Shown: one piece after another, positions 31,501 through 38,735 of the stretch
How positions within the stretch are numbered: position 1 is the first letter of the stretch
Layout: each line of letters opens with the position of its first letter
Source: Pedobacter sp. SL55
Lineage (GTDB): Bacteria > Bacteroidota > Bacteroidia > Sphingobacteriales > Sphingobacteriaceae
Assembly (NCBI RefSeq): GCF_026625705.1
Contig: NZ_CP113059.1
Coordinates: 2,976,001-3,040,000, forward strand
Direction of reading: 5' to 3'
Length of the DNA stretch: 64,000 nt
The notes under the pieces: generated by a model
Told to the model about the DNA's origin: nothing
Databases searched by the model: none
What the model saw: only the letters and a program-made list of their open reading frames with translations
Made by a program: the position numbers and the translations under genes

Positions 31501-32117
31501 GCGTTGGTCTTGATGTTGGTAGATTGGCCGTAATGGTAATGAACGGAATGCCACCAAACACAGCTGAGTACATCCAAGCAAGTAGTCGTGTAGCAAGGAA
31601 AAACGAAGGATTGGTCATCACACTTTACGACCCTTTCAATAGCCGTGATTTATCGTACTACGAAGATTTTGTTCAATTCCACAAAACTTTTTACAAGCAA
31701 GTTGAACCGTTAAGCGTAACTCCATTTGCGGAAAATGCTTTGGATAAAATGTTGTTTACGCTTGTGCTTGCATATTTCAGACACACAACAAAATATACAG
31801 CAAATGAAACTGCAAATGCTTTGATTGACGATAATGTCAAAAACGAATTGCGAAATAATTTAATTACCCTTTTTCAAAACCATCAATTCGCTCAAAATGA
31901 CATTCAATTGATTACTGAAAAGCTAGACGACATTTTGAGAGATTGGAAATACAAAATTGAAGCACAAAAAGAGTTGAAATACTTTTGGAAAGACCACCCA
32001 AAAGAATCCTTGATTGTACCGATGCAGGAAAAGAAAAATGATGATGAGACACTAACTGCAATGCAATCAATGCGAAGCGTAGAGCCAAGTGCTGAAATTT
32101 TAATCAAACAGTATTAG
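28497..32117 (+). CDS. drmA: DrmA-like DISARM SNF2/SF2-type helicase
   Basis: This 1,206-aa protein has a long N-terminal region with an acidic linker (residues about 60-100). The helicase core holds Walker A FPTGGGKTEAYLA (near 567-579), a Cys-pair insertion NCQWC plus a second pair around CLNEAC (near 688-730), and PTILFATVDKFAQLAW. The DEXH-type box is QDELHLL (near 786), and motif VI is QASSRVARKNEG (near 1026). The order and the inserted zinc-finger-like element fit DrmA. In DISARM, DrmA works with DrmB to bind and unwind or translocate on invading DNA. The DrmB gene follows after 5 bp. Confidence 0.82.
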   Translation: MSVKENRDIVIERVRKEIIGAGSDVFQCKEDFSDEIIEGKPLQRYFSGILFPKQLQPNAGDNGEDQMKDEDADDITDLNSDAVEELNKPKEVFEEDEDETDKTDTQPKYTSNTFFPSHFGITFAVENTCKKFKAIVRFGNYTKAKPEEIKVPYSGEGISLLSEHGLNGVVSYDEEKKTLSQTKKLQRTKDGKTTVEYQAFQDGLRAFAKATSYDHALYKTISKLFFKDKYKRNDNEIEFEINIADILSAENQHIELKLSEQANVNTENWSKEIKENLVFHLKLYTNYADKYYIKAVIENKSLIAKDKFSLSKEKVNQLACFQTEIRIESEKLLPFRDYKSHLYKTDEDRMLDYLYRDKLAFGIGHNTACTWENAQSPNTPQWIQSTFLPEYDVKSQSSETDKIKGDILNIKKLSVYNSDKTSIISNLNQVAKAYKNWIEEERKSANGNDLGLKNIVKCEQIYNRISNGIKLLSESENALRAFQLANTAIYLQMFQTAQHFSKKKEGFEVWERNEALQHNFADYKDLDFPSSRIPEWRPFQLAFILQCLASFVDENCTEKELIDLLYFPTGGGKTEAYLAVSAFLIFWRRIHYSDSYDGVNIIIRYTLRLLSAQQFERASKMILACEFIRTHYKDLGDKPVSIGFWVGGQTIPNKLKKDNGRDAETKLKKAQEKLNKGDNFVVNPFQLSNCQWCNTKIISKLKQDDKVLQIGHRVGKTTLQSYCLNEACYFSETKGGLPVVLIDEDIYNKPPTILFATVDKFAQLAWNGNATSFFNNGTNRKPELIIQDELHLLNGTLGSLVGLFENALLKLCDNPKIIASTATVKNVDKQIQGLYGREARVFPQYATNADDTFFSKVIEESKRKYIGLLPTGKTTVVTNLQLLASLLFARLEIWKNATDKKEADSFWTILSYFKSLKEIGRFSNKINSELKPIIKQLQVRYLNDDFISANNYNKLSYRNIELTSRIPNEKIKKNLDLLEREFDGNIKEHKAYDLVLATNMISVGLDVGRLAVMVMNGMPPNTAEYIQASSRVARKNEGLVITLYDPFNSRDLSYYEDFVQFHKTFYKQVEPLSVTPFAENALDKMLFTLVLAYFRHTTKYTANETANALIDDNVKNELRNNLITLFQNHQFAQNDIQLITEKLDDILRDWKYKIEAQKELKYFWKDHPKESLIVPMQEKKNDDETLTAMQSMRSVEPSAEILIKQY

Positions 32118-32122
32118 AACAT

Positions 32123-34000
32123 ATGCCAAACGACAAAATAAAACACGGAAGAAGCAAACATATTTCAAATTATGGCGGTGTAGGTTCATTGATTGAAACA
32201 ACCGATAATTCTATAATCATAGAAACCTTTGATGAATGGGGTTATGGCGATTTAAACGAAAAGTTGGCTCATTACATCATAAAAGACGACCGTTTATTAC
32301 AGCGATTAAAAAATCGTTTTCCGAATTTGAAACATTTGGTTGCAATTCCAACTGACAGGGATTCGTTTTTACATAACGTAAGACCAAAAGCGAGTTATTT
32401 TCCGAAATGGTTCTACTGTACACGTTGCAACCGATTTGCAAATTATAGTGAATGGAAAAGACGTTGGACGGCTTCGGGAAAAAAGATCGATTTTTTCAAT
32501 CCGCCAAAATGCAGTAATAAAGATTGCAAAGAAAATAATTTGGAGCAAATTCGTTTTGTGATGACTTGCAGTAACGGGCATATTCACGATTTGCCTTGGG
32601 AGTTTTGGAATAATCGTTTGCCGACAGACAGAAGCCAACAAAACGATGAAGAAAACGAAAACACAAATGAAAAATCAAGCGGTCCTCAATTAGACTTTTC
32701 AAAAAAATGTTGTGAAAGTCAAGACTTGATTTACAAAATAAGCCGTGAGAACACGGAACTTTCGGGTATTTGGGTTGAATGTAAAAACTGCAAGAAAAAA
32801 GCAAACTTGAAAGGTATTTTCAATTTTGAACAAACTTGTCTAGGTAAAAAGTATTGGTTAAAACCCGATAACGGCAAGTTTCACGAAGAAATATGTAATG
32901 CTAAAACAAACGTAAAACTCAAAACAAGCAATAGTGTTTATTATGCCAATTCATTAGGTAGTTTGTACATTCCCGAAATGCAAAATCCGCTTTCTACGGA
33001 AATCAGAATTGATATTGATAATATGGTTGAAAGCAGTCAATTCACAACCGAACAAATTGTTCAATTAGTAAGTATTCAGAAAAAAATTGACAAGGATCTT
33101 ATTGAACAGTATTTGGAAACAGGTGACATCAAATACATTCCTGATAATATTTATAGAGAAACCGAATACAAATACTTTTTAGAAAAAGAGCAACCCGACA
33201 ACAAGCAAATTAAGTTACGTATAGTTGATTGTAGCGAACAAATAAACGGTTTTTCCAAATTAGTTAAAATTGATAAACTAAAACGAACAACCGTTCAAAC
33301 TTCGTTTACCCGAAACGAACCGATTGATGTAGATTCAATTTTGCAAAATTCAACTGATTATGAATACACAGTTCAAAGGCAATCCGTTTCTAAAAACAAT
33401 TTTGACACAAAAACTTTACCTGCATTAGAAAGTTATGGCGAAGGAATTTTATTTGTTTTAGATGAACAGAAATTAAAACAATGGGAGCAACAACAAGAAA
33501 TAATTGAACGAACTGAAAAGATAAAATCAAATGCAGAAAATGCAGATTGGAAATCGTACCAAATTATTGCAAAATCCTTAACACCAAGAAAAGTTTTACT
33601 TCATACGCTTTCACATTTGCTTATGCGTGAATTAGAATACGTATGCGGCTATCCTGCATCTTCCCTATCTGAAAGATTATTTGTAAGTGAAACAATGCAC
33701 GGTTTTTTAATTTCCGCTTTTGATGGAACAGACGGTTATTTAGGAGGACTTTCAAATTTGTGCAACGATTTAGAAAACCTGAATAACATTATCAATAGTG
33801 CAATTTTCAGAGCAACTGATTGTTCTTCCGACCCAATTTGTTTTGAATCCGAGGGACAAGGCGTTGGACAACTCAATTTAGCCGCTTGCCATTCCTGTAC
33901 ATTGACACCAGAAATAACTTGCGAGCTTTCAAATTTATATCTTGACAGGAAATTGGTTATAAGTAATGACTATGGTTATTTCAAATCATTAATAGAATAA
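32123..34000 (+). CDS. drmB: DrmB-like DUF1998 domain protein
   Basis: This 625-aa protein has an N-terminal KHISNYGGVGSLIET start and zinc-finger-like cysteines (CTRC near 97-100, CSNKDC near 130, CSNGH near 152, CKNC near 223). Its C-terminal DUF1998 domain holds LLHTLSHLLMRELEY (near 492), GYLGGLSNLC and two Cys clusters, DCSSDPIC and CHSCTLTPEITCE (near 565-600). This is the DrmB signature. DrmB partners DrmA in DISARM complexes. It is the last gene of the operon; no phospholipase-D gene (drmC) or methyltransferase follows. Confidence 0.85.
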   Translation: MPNDKIKHGRSKHISNYGGVGSLIETTDNSIIIETFDEWGYGDLNEKLAHYIIKDDRLLQRLKNRFPNLKHLVAIPTDRDSFLHNVRPKASYFPKWFYCTRCNRFANYSEWKRRWTASGKKIDFFNPPKCSNKDCKENNLEQIRFVMTCSNGHIHDLPWEFWNNRLPTDRSQQNDEENENTNEKSSGPQLDFSKKCCESQDLIYKISRENTELSGIWVECKNCKKKANLKGIFNFEQTCLGKKYWLKPDNGKFHEEICNAKTNVKLKTSNSVYYANSLGSLYIPEMQNPLSTEIRIDIDNMVESSQFTTEQIVQLVSIQKKIDKDLIEQYLETGDIKYIPDNIYRETEYKYFLEKEQPDNKQIKLRIVDCSEQINGFSKLVKIDKLKRTTVQTSFTRNEPIDVDSILQNSTDYEYTVQRQSVSKNNFDTKTLPALESYGEGILFVLDEQKLKQWEQQQEIIERTEKIKSNAENADWKSYQIIAKSLTPRKVLLHTLSHLLMRELEYVCGYPASSLSERLFVSETMHGFLISAFDGTDGYLGGLSNLCNDLENLNNIINSAIFRATDCSSDPICFESEGQGVGQLNLAACHSCTLTPEITCELSNLYLDRKLVISNDYGYFKSLIE

Positions 34001-34261
34001 ATGCCAACGCATTGGTGGTACATTTGCATTTTTGCCAACTGGCAAAGCCAATCAAAAAATGCAAAAGAGCCACTGGCCAACGCATCACGACAGACCAAAT
34101 GAGCGGACAAACAACATACAGGCTAGAAGGGCGAATCGCTAACAGCCCTTTGGCTCAATGGAGGGTTCAGTGGTTAATTGAACATTCTACCTCGCATCAA
34201 ATTTTGTGCTGGGCTGACAGTTTCGTGATCCGAAATCCGCCACTGCGCCAAGCGGCAAAAC
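34001..34261. other. Right end of the island, non-coding with inverted repeats
   Basis: No convincing gene is present; a 101-codon open frame here runs through repeats and into the flanking repeat. TTTGCATTTTT (34023-34033) is inverted as AAAAATGCAAA (34055-34065), with TTGCCA/TGGCAA nested inside at 34033-34045, so a long hairpin can form just after the drmB stop. It may end transcription of the operon or mark an element end. Confidence 0.55.
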
Positions 34262-34303
34262 GGTATCAGTGGTCAGGTATTAGTGGTCAGGTATTAGTAA
34301 TAA
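34262..34303 (+). repeat. Right flanking repeat of the defence island
   Basis: Positions 34262-34292 are a perfect 31-bp copy of 25914-25944 in the same orientation, made of two 14-bp units plus a partial third. It marks the right boundary of the island. Confidence 0.9.
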
Positions 34304-34324
34304 ACTTACCGACCTAAGTAATTT

Positions 34325-34364
34325 AAAATCCGAAGAAATAATTTGTATGTCTTCGGATTTTTTT
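34325..34364 (+). terminator. Intrinsic terminator, probably the original phoH terminator
   Basis: A 12-bp stem (AAAATCCGAAGA, 34325-34336, with TCTTCGGATTTT, 34350-34361) is followed by T residues. It lies beyond the right island repeat and before purC. The nearest core gene it could serve is phoH, now 8.4 kb upstream. Confidence 0.8.
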
Positions 34365-34471
34365 CTAAGCTAGTTTCCTTTGCACAGTTCTAAAAAATTG
34401 GCTCAAGGCTTAACCTAAGTCTCACATCTCATATCTCAATACTCATATCTTTTTATTATTTTTATCCCCTC
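34365..34471. other. Leader of purC with short word repeats
   Basis: A run of similar words, CTCACATCTCATATCTCAAT then ACTCATATC (about 34422-34450), precedes the purC start. It resembles other degenerate intergenic repeats of this window. No other signal is seen. Confidence 0.45.
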
Positions 34472-35422
34472 ATGAAAGCAGTAAAAGAAACCCAATTTAC
34501 TTTCCCAAAACAAAGTAGTTTTTATAAAGGTAAAGTACGCGATGTGTATACTATTGATAACCAGTTAATGGCAATGGTAGTAACCGATAGAATTTCGGCA
34601 TTTGATGTGGTGTTACCAGAGGCCATCCCGTACAAAGGACAAGTATTAAACCAAATTGCAGCTAAGTTTTTATCGGCAACAAAAGATATTGTACCTAATT
34701 GGGTTTTGGCTACGCCCGATGAAATGGTAACCATTGGTCGCATCTGCGAACCTTTTAAAGTAGAGATGGTAATTAGAGGATATTTAGCTGGCCACGCTGC
34801 TCGCGAATATGCTTTGGGTAAACGCCAAGTTTGTGGGGTTGCCTTGCCAGAGGGATTAAAAGAAAACGATAAATTACCTGAGCCAATTATTACGCCAACT
34901 ACAAAAGCAGCAGTAGGCCATGATGAGGATATTTCTAGAGAAGATATTTTAGCAAAAGGTATAGTGTCTTTGGCCGATTATGAGAAACTGGAGGCTTATA
35001 CTCGTGCTTTGTACCAACGTGGAACCGAAATAGCCGCAGAGCGAGGTTTAATTTTAGTAGATACAAAATATGAATTTGGTAAAGTGGGAGATGATATTTA
35101 TCTGATCGATGAAATTCATACGCCAGATTCGTCACGCTATTTTTATGCAGAAGGTTATGCAGAAAGACAAGCTTCAAATGAACCTCAAAAACAGTTGTCT
35201 AAAGAGTTTGTACGTAAGTGGTTAATCGAGAATGGTTTTCAAGGTAAAGACGGGCAAGTAGTGCCAATAATGACCGAAGAAATTGTAGAATCCATTTCAG
35301 ATCGTTATATTGAGCTTTACGAGCAAATTACTGGAGAGAAATTTATTAAAAATCCTTCAGAAAATATTTTAAGTAGGATAGAGGAAAATACCAAGGCTGC
35401 TGTAGAGCAATTGTTGCAGTAA
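34472..35422 (+). CDS. purC: Phosphoribosylaminoimidazole-succinocarboxamide synthase (SAICAR synthetase)
   Basis: This 316-aa cytoplasmic enzyme of purine biosynthesis joins CAIR and aspartate using ATP. Visible family motifs are YKGKVRDVY near the N-terminus, [43 protein letters not shown] and the [12 protein letters not shown] signature. The length fits the longer bacterial/eukaryote-like type of the enzyme. It is transcribed in the same direction as phoH and normally sits close to it. Confidence 0.96.
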   Translation: MKAVKETQFTFPKQSSFYKGKVRDVYTIDNQLMAMVVTDRISAFDVVLPEAIPYKGQVLNQIAAKFLSATKDIVPNWVLATPDEMVTIGRICEPFKVEMVIRGYLAGHAAREYALGKRQVCGVALPEGLKENDKLPEPIITPTTKAAVGHDEDISREDILAKGIVSLADYEKLEAYTRALYQRGTEIAAERGLILVDTKYEFGKVGDDIYLIDEIHTPDSSRYFYAEGYAERQASNEPQKQLSKEFVRKWLIENGFQGKDGQVVPIMTEEIVESISDRYIELYEQITGEKFIKNPSENILSRIEENTKAAVEQLLQ

Positions 35423-35554
35423 AACAGTTGACAGTTTTCAGTTAGATGTAGGCAGTTGAATGTTGGCAACTCTTTAATAGGCAATTTTCAATGCAACAAT
35501 TTAACAATAAAACAATTCAACAATAGACATCAGTTAACCAAAAAACAGAAAAAT

Positions 35555-35941
35555 ATGAAATTTAGTGTAGATAAGCACGAGAAATATGTAGTGTTGAAAT
35601 TAGAAGAGCCGAAATTCACTAATGATAATGCGCCAGCACTAAAATCAGAGTTTGTACTCTTAAATACAGAAGGTTACCGTAATATCGTATTAGATTTATC
35701 GGCAGTTAAAGAGTGTAATGATGCACAAGATTTGAGTGCGTTACTGGCTGGAGATAGGCTATGTAAAGCCGCTGATGGTATTTTTATAGTATGTTGCGTT
35801 AATAAAAGTATTGCCCAAATTATCCAAATGTCAAACCTTCATCAATCTGTTACGTTTGTTAATAAACTAGACGAAGCTACAGATTTGATTTTTATGGAAG
35901 AGATTGAAAAAGAACTTCGCGGTGGAGTAGACAAAGGATAA
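35555..35941 (+). CDS. STAS domain protein (anti-sigma factor antagonist-like)
   Basis: With the start at 35555 (MKFSVDKHEKYVVLKLE) this is a 128-aa single STAS domain. The upstream in-frame Met at 35456 would add 33 residues encoded by repetitive intergenic sequence. The pattern beta-beta-alpha-beta-alpha is visible with NIVLDLSAVKECNDAQDLSALL, where a Ser/Thr is normally the phosphorylated residue of SpoIIAA-like proteins. No anti-sigma kinase or sigma factor gene is adjacent. It precedes the RNase Z gene by 9 bp and may share its transcript. Confidence 0.85.
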   Translation: MKFSVDKHEKYVVLKLEEPKFTNDNAPALKSEFVLLNTEGYRNIVLDLSAVKECNDAQDLSALLAGDRLCKAADGIFIVCCVNKSIAQIIQMSNLHQSVTFVNKLDEATDLIFMEEIEKELRGGVDKG

Positions 35942-35950
35942 TTATACTGA

Positions 35951-36862
35951 ATGAAATTTGAAGTAACGATACTCGGTAGCGCATCTGCAACACCAGTTTA
36001 TAACAGAAATCCAACGGCGCAATTACTTAACTGTAACGAGCGCCATTACTTAATTGATTGTGGCGAGGGTACTCAGCAGCAACTAATTAAGTACGGGTTT
36101 AAGGCTGCTAAGATAGATTACATTTTCATCAGTCATTTGCATGGCGATCATTTTTTTGGCTTGGTAGGCCTGCTTTCGAGTTTACATTTAAACGGGCGCA
36201 CCAAACCTTTACAGCTTTTTGCACCACCTGCACTTAAAGAAATTATAGATTTACAATTTCTGCATTCGGATACGCGTTTGCGTTACGAAATTGATTTCCA
36301 TCCAATTGATGCCACTAAATCTGAAGTTATATTTAAAAATAATGATGTTTCTGTGGAAACCATTGTATTGAACCATCGCATTCCGTGTACGGGTTTTAAA
36401 TTTACTGAAAAGAAACGCTTAAGGAAGCTCGTTGTAGAGAAATTAGAGCAAGATGCGGTTCCTGTAACGTATTATCCGATGCTTAAACGCGGTCTGGATA
36501 TAGATTTGCCCGATGGTAGACACATTAATTATTTAGATTACACTACCGACTCTGCTGTGCCCAAGGTGTATTGCTACTGTTCTGATACCATGTACGACGA
36601 AAGTTATTTTGGGCAAATTGAAAAAGCAGATACTTTGTATCACGAAGCTACCTTTTTGCACGAAATGCTAGATAGGGCCAACGAAACGCATCATACCACT
36701 GCGCAGCAAGCAGCAGAAATTGCCAAAAAAGTAGGCGTTAAGAAATTATTGATTGGCCATTTTTCTTCCAGATATAAAACTTTAGAGGCTTTATTAGACG
36801 AAGCTAAAAACGGTTTCGAAAACACTCAACTCGCTATAGAAGGAAAAACCTTTGAAATATAG
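35951..36862 (+). CDS. rnz: Ribonuclease Z
   Basis: This 303-aa metallo-beta-lactamase-fold endonuclease matures tRNA 3' ends. The zinc motif HLHGDH lies near residue 63, preceded by CGEGTQQQ. A central FxxxHRIPCTGF block is present, as are the distal ligands in CYCSDTMYDESYF, YHEATFLHE, HHTTAQQAAEIAKK and the C-terminal LLIGHFSSRY. The exosite arm appears as a Lys-rich segment near residue 150. The gene sits directly after the STAS gene. Confidence 0.95.
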   Translation: MKFEVTILGSASATPVYNRNPTAQLLNCNERHYLIDCGEGTQQQLIKYGFKAAKIDYIFISHLHGDHFFGLVGLLSSLHLNGRTKPLQLFAPPALKEIIDLQFLHSDTRLRYEIDFHPIDATKSEVIFKNNDVSVETIVLNHRIPCTGFKFTEKKRLRKLVVEKLEQDAVPVTYYPMLKRGLDIDLPDGRHINYLDYTTDSAVPKVYCYCSDTMYDESYFGQIEKADTLYHEATFLHEMLDRANETHHTTAQQAAEIAKKVGVKKLLIGHFSSRYKTLEALLDEAKNGFENTQLAIEGKTFEI

Positions 36863-36874
36863 TATGTTTATTAA

Positions 36875-37037
36875 GAGCCTGTTTAAATTTATTTCATGAA
36901 AATGTTTATCGCTTATTTCTGAGCGAAACAAGGCTTGTTTTTGAAGAGATAGCTGGGTTTCTACCTCAAAAAAACATAACGAGGTTGCAGCCAAAAAGAA
37001 GCATAAAAAAATTATTAGATAAATTTTAAACAGGCTC
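36875..37037. mobile_element. MITE-like non-autonomous element with terminal inverted repeats
   Basis: A 163-bp AT-rich segment is bounded by inverted termini GAGCCTGTTTAAATTTAT (left) and ATAAATTTTAAACAGGCTC (right), identical except for one extra A. It is flanked on both sides by TAA (36872-36874 and 37038-37040), consistent with a 3-bp target duplication. It has no coding capacity and lies between the RNase Z and cold-shock genes. Confidence 0.65.
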
Positions 37038-37040
37038 TAA

Positions 37041-37209
37041 CTCTGCTTTTATGCGTTTAAACAGGTTTAAGCTTAGTTTTTCATAATTTAACTCCTTGTT
37101 TTTTAGAAAATAAATTTATCTTATTACAGTTTAAATTTATTTATTTTTTAAAATAAGCTGATTTTCAATAATTTATATTTATGTTTGTTCTTTATTAAAA
37201 TTAAGTACA
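37041..37209. other. AT-rich 5' leader of the cold-shock gene
   Basis: The segment is very AT-rich and separates the MITE-like element from the cold-shock start codon. A long 5' leader is usual for cold-shock genes, whose mRNA structure can act as a thermosensor. I see no specific element. Confidence 0.4.
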
Positions 37210-37401
37210 ATGCAACAAGGAACAGTAAAATTTTTCAACGTAACAAAAGGTTTCGGATTTATCGTACCATCTAATGGCGATGCTGAGATTTTTGTACACG
37301 TATCAGGTTTAATTGATGAAATTCGTGAGAATGATTCGGTAAGCTATGATGTAGAGCAAGGCAAAAAAGGCCTAAATGCAGTTAATGTTAAGGTAAGCTA
37401 A
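37210..37401 (+). CDS. Cold-shock protein (CspA family)
   Basis: This 63-aa single cold-shock domain has RNP1 as KGFGFI (residues 14-19) and RNP2 as IFVHVS. It starts MQQGTVKFFN, where most homologues read GTVKWFN, so Phe replaces the usual Trp. It is expected to bind single-stranded RNA/DNA and melt RNA structure. A strong terminator follows. Confidence 0.95.
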   Translation: MQQGTVKFFNVTKGFGFIVPSNGDAEIFVHVSGLIDEIRENDSVSYDVEQGKKGLNAVNVKVS

Positions 37402-37425
37402 GATATTTCCTTCATAAATTGAGAG

Positions 37426-37456
37426 CATCCGTCAACAATTGGCGGATGTTTTTTTT
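37426..37456 (+). terminator. Intrinsic terminator of the cold-shock gene
   Basis: CATCCGTCAA (37426-37435) pairs with TTGGCGGATG (37439-37448) with one T-G wobble and a CAA loop, followed by eight T. Confidence 0.9.
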
Positions 37457-37482
37457 GCGCTAATAAATTGATTATTTATAGG

Positions 37483-37516
37483 AAAAGCCCTTAATTTGTT
37501 AAAATTAAGGGCTTTT
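37483..37516 (-). terminator. Intrinsic terminator of the aldolase gene (could work in both directions)
   Basis: AAAAGCCCTTAATTT (37483-37497) is perfectly inverted as AAATTAAGGGCTTTT (37502-37516) around a 4-nt loop. The symmetric A and T ends allow termination from both strands. Confidence 0.85.
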
Positions 37517-37540
37517 GCAATTCAATTCTATTTTAGAAAT

Positions 37541-38200
37541 TTATTTTCCTGCTGCTTTAGCATGGTCTGCCAAGAAAGTAGCTAAGCCAGTATCTGTTAG
37601 TGGGTGTTTCAATAAGCCGGTAATTGCCGAAAGTGGAGCTGTAATTACGTCAGCGCCAATTTTAGCACAAGCCACAATGTGTAACGGCCCGCGAATAGAA
37701 GCTGCTAAAATTTGAGTTTCGTAGCCGTAGTTGTCAAAAATTAAACGGATGTCTTCAATTAGAGTTAAGCCGTCAGTAGAGATGTCATCTAACCTGCCTA
37801 AAAACGGAGATACGTAAGTAGCACCAGCTTTTGCGGCCAATAATGCCTGAGCAGGAGAGAAAATCAATGTACAGTTGGTTCTAATTCCTTTGCTACTAAA
37901 ATATTTAATAGCTTTTAAACCTTCCTTAATCATAGGTACCTTAACCACAATTTTAGGGTTAAGCGCCGCTAAAGCCTCGCCTTCTTTTATAATTCCTTCG
38001 TAATCTGTAGCAATTACTTCTGCACTTACATTGTCATCTACGATGTCGCAAATTGCTTTATAATGATTAATTACATTTTCGTCGCCAGTAATACCTTCTT
38101 TAGCCATTAAGCTTGGGTTGGTGGTTACGCCGTCTAAAACGCCTAAATCTTGTGCTTCTTTAATCTGATCCAGATTAGCAGTGTCGATAAAAAATTTCAT
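37541..38200 (-). CDS. fsa: Fructose-6-phosphate aldolase / transaldolase-like (MipB/TalC type)
   Basis: This 219-aa TIM-barrel enzyme of the short transaldolase subfamily starts [16 protein letters not shown]. It has [13 protein letters not shown], the Schiff-base lysine in KIVVKVPM (near residue 86), [14 protein letters not shown] and SPFLGRLDD. It is either a fructose-6-phosphate aldolase (dihydroxyacetone plus glyceraldehyde 3-phosphate) or a true transaldolase; sequence alone does not decide. It is monocistronic with its own terminator. Confidence 0.92.
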   Translation of the reverse strand: MKFFIDTANLDQIKEAQDLGVLDGVTTNPSLMAKEGITGDENVINHYKAICDIVDDNVSAEVIATDYEGIIKEGEALAALNPKIVVKVPMIKEGLKAIKYFSSKGIRTNCTLIFSPAQALLAAKAGATYVSPFLGRLDDISTDGLTLIEDIRLIFDNYGYETQILAASIRGPLHIVACAKIGADVITAPLSAITGLLKHPLTDTGLATFLADHAKAAGK

Positions 38201-38304
38201 GGTTATTTTTAATATAAGGTTTTTAGAACAAAACCCTGATGATTTATATTCCCCTTTCAGAGTTTACTCCGATAGTATCGGAGGGGGTATAAGGGGTAAA
38301 AAAA
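38201..38304. other. Short intergenic segment with a palindrome
   Basis: CTCCGATA (38267-38274) is inverted as TATCGGAG (38276-38283) and is nested inside CCCCTT (38251-38256) and AAGGGG words near 38291. On the minus strand this lies just downstream of the SRP RNA, after its T-run. Confidence 0.5.
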
Positions 38305-38401
38305 GGGCAAGCAACTTCTATCGCATCGCTACAACCTTCTACCCTTGCTTTGTTCCCAACCTGGGGGAGTTCAAAAGGAGCTGATCGTAGAAGACTTGCC
38401 C
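38305..38401 (-). ncRNA. ffs: Signal recognition particle RNA, small bacterial type (4.5S)
   Basis: Read on the minus strand, this 97-nt RNA begins GGGCAAGTCTTCTACG and ends AGAAGTTGCTTGCCC, so the ends pair into a long rod. The apical region carries the conserved Ffh-binding asymmetric loop elements CCCCCAGG and GGAACAAAGCAAGGG. A run of seven T on the minus strand follows the 3' end. It delivers ribosome-nascent chains to the membrane together with Ffh. Confidence 0.92.
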
Positions 38402-38405
38402 TGCA

Positions 38406-38436
38406 CAAAGGTAGTAAAACCCGGTATTTTACAAAA
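38406..38436 (-). promoter_or_regulatory. Bacteroidota-type promoter of the SRP RNA
   Basis: On the minus strand a -7 element TACCTTTG (plus 38406-38413) matches TAnnTTTG and ends 4 bp before the RNA. A TTTTG word 18 bp further upstream (plus 38432-38436) fits the -33 TTTG element. Confidence 0.75.
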
Positions 38437-38735
38437 CATAATTTACATTAAAATTTAATGTTTTTTTAAGGCGTTTACTATCAGTATTTTATGTTTTTTG
38501 TGATGTTTATCTTTTAATTTAAAATCTTTGTTTAAATCATTTAAACCTAATGTTTAAGATTTTATACTTTGATAATATTTTAATTGGTATCGTTATCTTT
38601 TGCTATATTGATAATTTGAAACCTTTTTTTTACATATAATATTGTTTTTTGATAAAATTTTTATGAAATATATAATTTACAAATATTTTTTTGTATCTTA
38701 GTGTTCGCTACACACTAACTACAACCAACTAATAA
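38437..38735. other. AT-rich leader of gltB
   Basis: About 300 bp of very AT-rich sequence precede gltB. It should contain the gltBD promoter, but I see no clear consensus element, hairpin or RNA gene. Confidence 0.4.

Noticed and set aside
28497..32117. Druantia DruE or a restriction-enzyme helicase subunit
   Set aside because: DUF1998 is on a separate protein and the inserted Cys-pair element in the helicase fits DrmA better; no restriction nuclease domain is seen.
34012..34317. 101-codon open frame after drmB as a fifth operon gene
   Set aside because: It runs through inverted repeats and the 31-bp flanking repeat, has no recognisable domain and resembles translated non-coding sequence.
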